Below are positions 1-4,764 of a stretch of DNA of 8,742 nt, in pieces (the first letter of the stretch is position 1; each line of letters starts with the position of its first letter). The notes under the pieces are model-generated. The model was not told the origin of the DNA, ran no database searches, and worked only from the letters and a program-made list of their open reading frames with translations. This stretch comes from Anaerolineaceae bacterium (GTDB lineage: Bacteria > Chloroflexota > Anaerolineae > Anaerolineales > Anaerolineaceae), in the NCBI GenBank assembly GCA_003501835.1, contig DNOU01000227.1, positions 1-8,742 on the forward strand, read 5' to 3'. The translations under genes were made by a program, and so were the position numbers.

Positions 1-1
1 A

Positions 2-1528
2 ATCTTGCAATCCAACGGCAATGCCATCCTCTCTGCCAATGTATTGAACAATCTTGGAGTATTGCAGTATTTGCTTGGTCAATATGAAAAGGCAGTCCAG
101 ACCCTTGACAAGGCTTTGCAGTATTCCAAGATCGCTTCTTATCCCAGAATGGAAGGGTACGCACTTATCAGCCTGGGCGATCTTTACCGGGATCTGGGGT
201 CGTATTCCCAGGCTCAATCGGCATATGATCAGGCATGGGAAGTGATTTCCAGGATCGAGGATAAATCGCTTGAGATGTACCAATTTCTTTCCATGGCTAC
301 TTTGGAAAGGATAGTGGGTAGTTTTGAAGTAGCGGAAGAATCCCTTCAAAAAGCGATCAAGACCACAGGTACCAGACATTCTGATTTCGAAAATGCTGTA
401 TTCGACCTTGAACATGCAATTCTGTCTTTACGACAGGGACAATTGGATGATATTGAGGTGCAATTGCAGAATCGACTGCGATCATTCAACAGTGAAGGTC
501 ATCGAATGGAGGCAGATCGAACAAAACTTGCGCTCTTTGTGCTGATGATGCAAAAGAATTTGGTCAAATCAGCGGAAAAGATCTGCATTGACTTGTTCGA
601 TACGCCGATGTCCGCCACTTCAAAACCAGCGTTAATGAGTCTGGGAAGTGAATTCAAGGATGTTCTCCTGAATGCTGCCAAAATTTTTAGCAACAGCACT
701 GGCTTACTCGAATTCACCACCGAAATGATCGAGCATCAACGGAGGCTGCCTGAGATCCGCAAGTCACTACGCGGAAAATCCTCGATCATCCCCAATGCTC
801 CTGTGCGCATCGTGCTGCGAACCCTGGGCAAAACCCAGGTGCGTATTGGTGAACATTTGGTTACCACGGCAGAATGGCGCACGCAGATGTCGCGTGACTT
901 CTTCCTGTACCTGGTGGCGCATCCTGAAGGGGCAACCAAGGAAGAAATTGCCGAGGTATTCTGGCCTTACAGTACGGCAGAAGCGGTGCGTCTGCGCTTC
1001 AAGAACACCATCTACCGCGTGCGACGGGCGGTGGGTGCAGACGCCATTACCTTTGTGGATGATTACTACCGCTTCAACCGCTCGATCGATTACGAATACG
1101 ATGCAGAAGAGTTCATGAATGAACTGAATGCCGCCAATGCCACCAATTCCCAGGCGGACCAGATCAAACATTTGAAAGCCGCAATCAGCAATTATCATGG
1201 TGTATTTCTACCCAAGCTCGACATGGAATGGACGCTGGTGTTGCGAACCCAAATGCAGCATGCCTTTATGGACGCTGTGATCAAACTCGCCAATTTGTAC
1301 TTCCAGGCGGAGCAATACCAGCAGGCTATCCACACTGCGAATCGGGCATTGATTGAGGACCCCTGCAACGAGGCAGCCCACAGGCTGATCATGCTGGCAT
1401 ATGCTGCCATGGGCAGCCGGGCAGAGGTAGCCAGGCAATTCGAGAAATGCACCAGGGTACTCAAGAAAGAATTGAATGTTGAACCCGCTCAACAAACCAA
1501 GGCACTGTACGAGATGTTGACGCGCTGA
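2..1528 (+). CDS. TPR / winged-helix / BTAD (SARP-type) transcriptional regulator, 5' end outside window
   Basis: This is the C-terminal 508 or so residues of a larger regulator; the reading frame is open to the left edge, so the TTG at 5 is not the real start. Counting from that TTG, residues 11-118 form TPR-like helical repeats (for example LNNLGVLQYLLGQYEKA). Residues 268-358 match an OmpR/PhoB-type winged helix as found in SARP regulators (WRTQMSRDFFLYLVAHPEG, then EVFWP and YRVRRAVG). Residues 365-507 are a helical bacterial transcriptional activation domain ending in LNVEPAQQTKALYEML. Family knowledge: such proteins often carry an N-terminal STAND/MalT-like ATPase, which would lie upstream and is not visible. 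The role would be ligand-gated transcription activation in the cytoplasm through direct-repeat operators. Such an array lies 107 bases downstream, so the cassette there is the obvious candidate target. The TPR half is clearly more AT-rich than the DNA-binding half. Confidence 0.88.
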   Translation: MLQSNGNAILSANVLNNLGVLQYLLGQYEKAVQTLDKALQYSKIASYPRMEGYALISLGDLYRDLGSYSQAQSAYDQAWEVISRIEDKSLEMYQFLSMATLERIVGSFEVAEESLQKAIKTTGTRHSDFENAVFDLEHAILSLRQGQLDDIEVQLQNRLRSFNSEGHRMEADRTKLALFVLMMQKNLVKSAEKICIDLFDTPMSATSKPALMSLGSEFKDVLLNAAKIFSNSTGLLEFTTEMIEHQRRLPEIRKSLRGKSSIIPNAPVRIVLRTLGKTQVRIGEHLVTTAEWRTQMSRDFFLYLVAHPEGATKEEIAEVFWPYSTAEAVRLRFKNTIYRVRRAVGADAITFVDDYYRFNRSIDYEYDAEEFMNELNAANATNSQADQIKHLKAAISNYHGVFLPKLDMEWTLVLRTQMQHAFMDAVIKLANLYFQAEQYQQAIHTANRALIEDPCNEAAHRLIMLAYAAMGSRAEVARQFEKCTRVLKKELNVEPAQQTKALYEMLTR

Positions 1529-1580
1529 ACCCCTCACCACTCCCCGGCGGTTTCACTGACAATTGAACACGTATGAAAAA

Positions 1581-1598
1581 CTCAGGGGTGACCCTGAG
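1581..1598 (+). other. Perfect 7-bp hairpin with GTGA loop downstream of the regulator gene
   Basis: CTCAGGG at 1581-1587 pairs perfectly with CCCTGAG at 1592-1598 around the loop GTGA, a GNRA-type tetraloop. No T-tract follows, so it is not a canonical terminator alone. It may be an RNA 3'-end stabiliser or one arm of a switch, because CCCTGAG recurs at 1680-1686. Confidence 0.5.
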
Positions 1599-1611
1599 GA
1601 GGATTAATGCC

Positions 1612-1638
1612 CCTTTTCTGCAGGAAAAGGTTTATTTT
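1612..1638 (+). terminator. Possible intrinsic terminator of the BTAD regulator gene
   Basis: CCTTTTC (1612-1618) and GAAAAGG (1624-1630) form a 7-bp stem with a five-base loop, followed at once by TTTATTTT. The stem is AT-rich and so weak, but a stem followed by a T-rich tract about 84 bases past the regulator stop fits a factor-independent terminator separating it from the next promoter. Confidence 0.4.
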
Positions 1639-1682
1639 GCATCCCAATTTGCATCCTGTTTTGCATCCTTCTATGCATCCCC
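1635..1682 (+). repeat. Four direct repeats of TTTGCATCC with exact 12-bp period; likely operator array
   Basis: GCATCC starts at 1639, 1651, 1663 and 1675, exactly 12 bp apart. The 12-base units are TTTTGCATCCCA, ATTTGCATCCTG, TTTTGCATCCTT and CTATGCATCCCC. The core is invariant while the spacers vary, as expected of protein-binding half-sites on one face of the helix. SARP-family activators are known to bind direct heptamer repeats of about one helical turn placed just upstream of the -10 box. The array ends 10 bp before a -10-like GATAAT. Binding by the BTAD regulator encoded just upstream is inferred. Confidence 0.75.
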
Positions 1683-1690
1683 TGAGGGTG

Positions 1691-1696
1691 GATAAT
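1691..1696 (+). promoter_or_regulatory. Putative activator-dependent -10 box (GATAAT) for the small-ORF cassette
   Basis: GATAAT lies 10 bp after the last repeat unit and 50 bp before the ATG at 1746. The position where a -35 would fall with a 17-bp spacer (1668-1673, CTTCTA) does not resemble TTGACA and overlaps the repeat array. A missing -35 replaced by activator sites is the typical SARP-dependent promoter layout. Predicted RNA start is near 1703. Confidence 0.5.
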
Positions 1697-1745
1697 AGGC
1701 AATAGACATAACCCAAATTCTTGTTCCACCAAAAGGAGACCTGAA

Positions 1746-1886
1746 ATGAAAACCCTATCTTCCAATATTGCTACTTTCGCGTTGAAGCACGCCAACACCC
1801 TTCGTGTCGTCTTGGTCGTCATGACCCTGGCCATGTTCATTTTCGCCGCCGGTGCCCCTGAGGCTGCAGGAACCGTGGGACGATAA
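1746..1886 (+). CDS. 46-residue single-pass membrane or secreted peptide, function unknown
   Basis: An ATG at 1746 follows a strong ribosome binding site (GGAG at 1735-1738, seven-base spacer), and the frame runs 46 codons to TAA at 1884-1886. The product starts MKTLSSNIATFALKHANTLR, continues with a hydrophobic stretch at residues 21-35 (VVLVVMTLAMFIFAA), and ends in the short tail GAPEAAGTVGR. It could be a single membrane helix or a signal peptide releasing a tail of about 11 residues; FAA|GA is a plausible but unproven cleavage point. It is first in the cassette behind the SARP-like promoter and sits nine bases before the DUF5317-like gene, so the two are probably co-transcribed. I do not recognise a characterised family. 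Placement beside a TPR regulator allows the guess of a peptide signal precursor. Existence as a gene is well supported by the ribosome binding site and context; function is not. Confidence 0.65.
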   Translation: MKTLSSNIATFALKHANTLRVVLVVMTLAMFIFAAGAPEAAGTVGR

Positions 1887-1895
1887 CCTGAATAG

Positions 1896-2489
1896 ATGGT
1901 ACTGGTCATCGCAGTCTTCATCGGTCTGGCAGCCGGTCTCATCCGCGCATGGGTGAATAAAACCAGGTACAACGCAATTGAGCTTCACTACCCCGGATTA
2001 GTGATCCTCGCATTTGTTCCCCAATTCATTGCATTTGCACTCCCTGCCACCCGCTCAAGTCTGCCCGACTCAACGGTATCTGCCCTGTTTGGTTTTTCTC
2101 AAGTCTTTCTGCTTGCGTTCTCGATCCTTAACATCCGCAACAATAGTTTTTGGCCGGTGATCCTGGGAGTGGTATTGAACATCCTGGTGATCAGCCTGAA
2201 CGGCGGATGGATGCCCATCAGCCCGGAAACGGTTCAAAAACTAATTCCCAATGCACCTGCAGGAGCATGGTCGATCGGAAACCGCCTCGGAACCGGTAAA
2301 GATTTCGTGCTTCCTGTGGAGGCGACAAGGCTCTGGTTCTTGTCTGATCACTTGATGCTTCCAGATTGGGTGCCTTACAAGGTGGCGTTCAGTGTTGGCG
2401 ATGTTTTTATGTCACTTGGCGTCATCTGGTTGTTATGGTCGATGGGTAGAAAGGCAGAAGGCTCTTCCAAGGAGTTTAGCCATGAGTAA
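1896..2489 (+). CDS. DUF5317-like multipass membrane protein
   Basis: A 197-residue membrane protein with about five predicted helices: residues 1-18, 32-50, 61-80, 86-101 and 163-182. The signature N102-GGWMPISPE and the late FSVGD motif (165-169) match what I recall of the DUF5317 family, whose members share a conserved NGxxMP-type motif and have no established function. Start: an in-frame TAG directly precedes the ATG at 1896, so no upstream extension is possible. No strong Shine-Dalgarno precedes it, and the stop of the 46-residue peptide is only nine bases away, suggesting translational coupling. The C-terminal tail is charged and its last codons overlap the start of the next gene by eight bases. 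As the only integral multipass protein of the cassette it could handle or respond to one of the neighbouring small products; this is inference from context. Confidence 0.75.
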   Translation: MVLVIAVFIGLAAGLIRAWVNKTRYNAIELHYPGLVILAFVPQFIAFALPATRSSLPDSTVSALFGFSQVFLLAFSILNIRNNSFWPVILGVVLNILVISLNGGWMPISPETVQKLIPNAPAGAWSIGNRLGTGKDFVLPVEATRLWFLSDHLMLPDWVPYKVAFSVGDVFMSLGVIWLLWSMGRKAEGSSKEFSHE

Positions 2490-2772
2490 CATCTTTCATG
2501 ATTTTGATCGTCCCGATTCAAATCCTTCGATGAAGGAAAAGGAATACAGCCGAATTCTTACTGCGGCAGTGATCAGCGAAAAATTCCGCAAGCTTTTGCT
2601 CTCAGATCCTGAGATGGCGGTCCGCATGGGTTTTGGCGGCGAAGCCTTCCATTTGGATCATGCTGATACCCACAGGCTGGCTTCCATCCGCGCTACTTCA
2701 CTGGCTGATTTCGCCCGCCAGATGAACAATACCGGCGCCATGGTGGGAATACCCTGCACCGCAGCTGATTAA
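2482..2772 (+). CDS. Small Os1348/Franean1_4349 (NHLP-clan)-like protein, possible RiPP-type leader
   Basis: A 96-residue protein starting at ATG 2482, chosen because AAGGAG (2469-2474) lies seven bases upstream; the longer open frame from 2392 would run inside the preceding gene. Residues 20-82 are predicted helical with the pattern ISEKFRKLLLSDPEMAVRMGF, then a spacer, then HRLASIRATSLADFARQM. This resembles the small NHLP-clan proteins annotated as Os1348 or Franean1_4349 families: FRxxLxxDP, a G-F/Y turn, and a final LxxFA helix. Family knowledge: these look like leader peptides of ribosomally made, modified products, but many have no proven product. The short tail NNTGAMVGIPCTAAD contains the only Cys (C92). 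No modification enzyme is encoded in this window. The start overlaps the DUF5317-like stop by eight bases, giving strong operon evidence. Family assignment is from pattern memory. Confidence 0.6.
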   Translation: MSNIFHDFDRPDSNPSMKEKEYSRILTAAVISEKFRKLLLSDPEMAVRMGFGGEAFHLDHADTHRLASIRATSLADFARQMNNTGAMVGIPCTAAD

Positions 2773-2829
2773 TCAAGCTGTTCACATTCTGATGGGTTCA
2801 CAACCGACTGGAGAATTGGGGGCGGTTGA

Positions 2830-2859
2830 TTGTGACATGATGTGTGATCCATTGATAAT
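2830..2859 (+). promoter_or_regulatory. Possible promoter of the HD-GYP gene (TTGTGA-N18-GATAAT)
   Basis: TTGTGA at 2830-2835 and GATAAT at 2854-2859 are separated by 18 bp. The expected RNA start (about 2866) would be only a few bases before the ATG at 2869, so the mRNA may be almost leaderless, which would explain the poor Shine-Dalgarno of the gene. The gap also has two GTTCACA words (2780-2786, 2796-2802) and an inverted repeat CAACCG/CGGTTG (2801-2806, 2823-2828). Confidence 0.35.
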
Positions 2860-2868
2860 GGAACTGGC

Positions 2869-4005
2869 ATGAGCCATTTTATCTATAATGCGCCGTATTA
2901 TAATGCGGGAGCTAAACCAACCCAGCTCCGCAATCCCAGGGAGAATCTGCTGGACCTCTCGGATCTCAGCCGCTTCCTCCTCGGCGCAGACACTCCACAG
3001 GAATTGATGGAAGATGCCACCCGGCATATTGTGGATATCCTGGGAGTGGATTTTTGCAAGATCATTCTGCTGGAATCGAATCAGCACTTTTACACACGAG
3101 CTGCGTATTATCGCAACTACATTGTCGTTCGAAATCAGGCGAATCTGCCTGAAAGCAAGGCTGTTGAAAAGCTCTTTATCGACATACTGGATGCAGGCAC
3201 CTTTTTTACCGTCAATGCCAGTGATAAAGGGCTGACGGTGGAAGAACGCTTCGCTTTGGGATTGAATTCCGTGTCACGGGTGTGTATCCTTCCCATGTGT
3301 GTGGAGTTGAACCGTATCGGGGTGATGGTCATCGGTGATGGATTAGGGTACACTCTTGACCTGCAGCGTGAAGACACCCGATACCTCATCGACTTGATCA
3401 CCGATCAACTCTCCAATGCAATTTACCGTTCACGCATTAATCAGCAGCTGGAAAACTTCAGCCTGGAAAGTGTGCTGGCGCTCTCCAGGACGCTGGAAAC
3501 CCGCGACATCAACAGTGGAAATCACAGCAAGGGGATGGCTGAACTCTCTGAAAAGGTAGCCATCCGGATGAAATGCAACACCAAAGAGGTGCGTGAAATT
3601 TGCTGGGCTTCTTTGCTGCATGACATCGGGAAAATTGGAATCGAAGATCGCATCCTGCGGAAACCGGGTCCGCTGGATGATGCGGAGTGGGAGCGCATGA
3701 AAACCCACCCCCTGATCGGGGCGCAAATTGTGAAAGGGATATCCGGTCTCGAATCACTGGCGCCATTGATCGAGAGCCATCATGAACGCCTGGATGGCTC
3801 GGGGTATCCAAATCACCTCAAGGGGGACGAAATTCCCCTGGGTGCCAGGATACTGGCTGTTGTGGATTCTTATTGTGCGATGACCGAAGGAAGGATTTAC
3901 CGTCCAGCCATCCCACATGAGGAAGCCATCGAGATTTTGATCAAAGGCAGGAACACTGTTTTTGATCCAGAGGTTGTCAATGCTCTTGTGGAGGTTCTGA
4001 GTTAG
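2869..4005 (+). CDS. GAF and HD-GYP domain protein, predicted cyclic-di-GMP phosphodiesterase
   Basis: A 378-residue cytoplasmic protein. Residues about 28-187 resemble a GAF sensor domain (LLDLSDLSRFLLGADTPQEL, later RIGVMVIGDG). Residues about 198-378 form an HD-GYP domain. Visible elements are H219 in NSGNHS, the H251-D252 pair in LLHDIGK, H280, H304-H305 in HHERLDGSGYP with G312-Y313-P314 intact, and D333. Spacing of these residues agrees with the metal ligands I recall for the structurally known PmGH enzyme, so a metal-dependent hydrolase of cyclic-di-GMP is likely. N215 stands where PmGH has a glutamate ligand for its third metal, suggesting a two-metal site. C336 replaces the common aspartate of the D-A-M/L-T motif. 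Start: an in-frame stop at 2845-2847 and no other ATG/GTG/TTG before 2869 fix this as the first standard start. No phosphoacceptor or membrane domain is present, so input probably comes through GAF. Confidence 0.9.
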   Translation: MSHFIYNAPYYNAGAKPTQLRNPRENLLDLSDLSRFLLGADTPQELMEDATRHIVDILGVDFCKIILLESNQHFYTRAAYYRNYIVVRNQANLPESKAVEKLFIDILDAGTFFTVNASDKGLTVEERFALGLNSVSRVCILPMCVELNRIGVMVIGDGLGYTLDLQREDTRYLIDLITDQLSNAIYRSRINQQLENFSLESVLALSRTLETRDINSGNHSKGMAELSEKVAIRMKCNTKEVREICWASLLHDIGKIGIEDRILRKPGPLDDAEWERMKTHPLIGAQIVKGISGLESLAPLIESHHERLDGSGYPNHLKGDEIPLGARILAVVDSYCAMTEGRIYRPAIPHEEAIEILIKGRNTVFDPEVVNALVEVLS

Positions 4006-4045
4006 TAATTTCAGGTCGGAATAGAATCGGTTATGTCTGCTCTTT

Positions 4046-4068
4046 GTCGACCCTTGGGAGGGGTTGAC
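4046..4068 (+). other. Stem-loop after the HD-GYP gene
   Basis: GTCGACCC (4046-4053) pairs with GGGTTGAC (4061-4068), eight pairs including one G-T, with a seven-base loop. No T-run follows, so it may be an RNA 3'-end stabiliser rather than a full terminator. It is 41 bases after the HD-GYP stop. Confidence 0.35.
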
Positions 4069-4088
4069 AGGTTCCTTCAGGGGGAGAA

Positions 4089-4120
4089 AATGGATGGCCA
4101 TCTTATTCGAGCCATCCATT
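4089..4120. terminator. Perfect 10-bp inverted repeat between convergent genes, possible bidirectional terminator
   Basis: AATGGATGGC (4089-4098) is exactly complementary to GCCATCCATT (4111-4120) with a 12-base loop. GAG/CTC can extend the stem past a small A bulge. Read on the minus strand the stem runs into TTTTCTCC, a short T-tract 28 bases after the flavin reductase stop; on the plus strand it runs into CTCATTT. It lies between two converging genes, where a shared terminator is expected. Confidence 0.5.
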
Positions 4121-4147
4121 CTCATTTAACCACCTCTTGCTGCTCCC

Positions 4148-4669
4148 TTAACAACGAAATGCAGCTTCCCCTTTCACCTGAAGCACTTCCCCGATATAGA
4201 GCCGGTGAAAATCACGGTCGGGATACTGAGCAGCGATGGAAGGGTCGAGGAATCGCTCCGCATGCAGATCATCCGAATAGATCTTGCGGCATTCGATGAT
4301 CAGGTTGGCTTCTGAAAACACTGGTGACTGGATGATGTCTGATGCGATGGGCGTAATTGGAACATCAGCGATCTTGTCTCCATCGCGACCGGAGCGCGTT
4401 CCAAGGAACTGTAGCGCCTTGCGGTACTCGCGGGAAAACGAACACAGCGAGAAGTCAGTGAAACTCTCAAGGAATGAAAAGGTGTGCCGCGTGGGTCTGA
4501 CGACCACCTGCGCGACGGGTTTGTTCCAAAGTGTACCCAGACTACCCCAGGATATCGTCATGGTATTGAACCTGCCGGAGGCGAAATCACCACTGGTCAA
4601 AAGGAACCAATCTTCATCAAACAGGGTAAAAGCCTTTGAGCAGAAGGTTTGGACCGGGATGAGATTCAT
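4148..4669 (-). CDS. Flavin reductase-like FMN-binding protein
   Basis: A 173-residue cytoplasmic protein of the flavin reductase-like/flavoredoxin type (PF01613-like), about the usual single-domain length. Visible family patterns are FNTMTISWGSLGTLWNKP (residues 34-51), with the N-T-M-T segment expected to contact the FMN phosphate. They are followed by VVVRPTRHT (55-63), the S-R-EYRKAL helix, GTRSGRDGDKI (90-100) and a C-terminal strand LYIGEVLQV. Members bind FMN and serve either as NAD(P)H-dependent flavin reductases or as redox partners in anaerobes; which applies here cannot be told. The start at 4669 is chosen over a longer frame beginning at 4738 because homology-like sequence begins at MNLIPVQTF, and AAAGG lies eight bases upstream; the longer form would also begin inside the sortase terminator. 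It is monocistronic, convergent with the HD-GYP gene. The leader carries an inverted repeat that includes the ribosome binding site. Confidence 0.82.
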   Translation of the reverse strand: MNLIPVQTFCSKAFTLFDEDWFLLTSGDFASGRFNTMTISWGSLGTLWNKPVAQVVVRPTRHTFSFLESFTDFSLCSFSREYRKALQFLGTRSGRDGDKIADVPITPIASDIIQSPVFSEANLIIECRKIYSDDLHAERFLDPSIAAQYPDRDFHRLYIGEVLQVKGEAAFRC

Positions 4670-4676
4670 AGCTGAC

Positions 4677-4713
4677 CTTTCGGGATGGAACTTCCCTAAA
4701 GTATACCCGAAAG
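4677..4713 (-). promoter_or_regulatory. Inverted repeat spanning a -10-like box and the ribosome binding site of the flavin reductase gene
   Basis: CTTTCGGG (4677-4684) and CCCGAAAG (4706-4713) are perfect 8-bp inverted arms with a 21-base spacer. On the minus strand a TATACT box (4705-4700) lies between the arms, and the AAAGG ribosome binding site (4680-4676) overlaps the proximal arm. Either a protein operator around the promoter or an RNA hairpin hiding the ribosome binding site fits. No good -35 is seen. Confidence 0.4.
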
Positions 4714-4719
4714 AGCAGT

Positions 4720-4747
4720 AAAAAAAACCGGCGGTCAAACCGCCGGT
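4720..4747 (-). terminator. Intrinsic terminator of the sortase-like gene
   Basis: On the minus strand a perfect 8-bp GC-rich stem (ACCGGCGG with CCGCCGGT, five-base loop TTTGA) is followed by eight T residues (4727-4720). It begins 18 bases after the sortase-like stop codon. This is a textbook factor-independent terminator. Confidence 0.92.
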
Positions 4748-4764
4748 GTCAAGATCATGCGTTC

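Noticed and set aside
767..1198. Minus-strand open frame of 143 codons opposite the winged-helix/BTAD region
   Set aside because: The plus strand encodes an obvious winged helix and BTAD domain; the opposite frame shows no recognisable domain.
1635..1682. The direct repeats as a CRISPR array
   Set aside because: The units are 12 bp with 6-bp variable parts, far shorter than CRISPR repeats and spacers, and no cas gene is near.
1746..1895. The 46-codon peptide and DUF5317-like gene as one frameshifted gene
   Set aside because: The peptide has its own strong ribosome binding site and a stop; the DUF5317-like frame has an in-frame TAG directly before its ATG and begins with the expected first helix, so nothing is missing.
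1604..1972. Minus-strand open frame of 122 codons across the repeat array, encoding M-Q/H-x-x-M repeats
   Set aside because: The repeated peptide is only the 12-bp DNA array read as four codons. The frame overlaps the well-supported 46-codon peptide and the DUF5317-like start, and has no convincing ribosome binding site.
2392..2481. N-terminal extension of the leader-like protein to the ATG at 2392
   Set aside because: It would lie wholly within the DUF5317-like gene, and the ATG at 2482 has AAGGAG at ideal distance.
2884..2904. Two TATAAT words 15 bp apart at the start of the HD-GYP coding region, as alternative promoters
   Set aside because: Neither has a -35 at 16-18 bp, and a start after them would require a non-ATG codon before the GAF domain. 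They encode the Y-N repeats of the N-terminus.
4284..4721. Plus-strand open frame of 145 codons
   Set aside because: It is the antisense shadow of the flavin reductase-like gene, which has clear family motifs on the minus strand.
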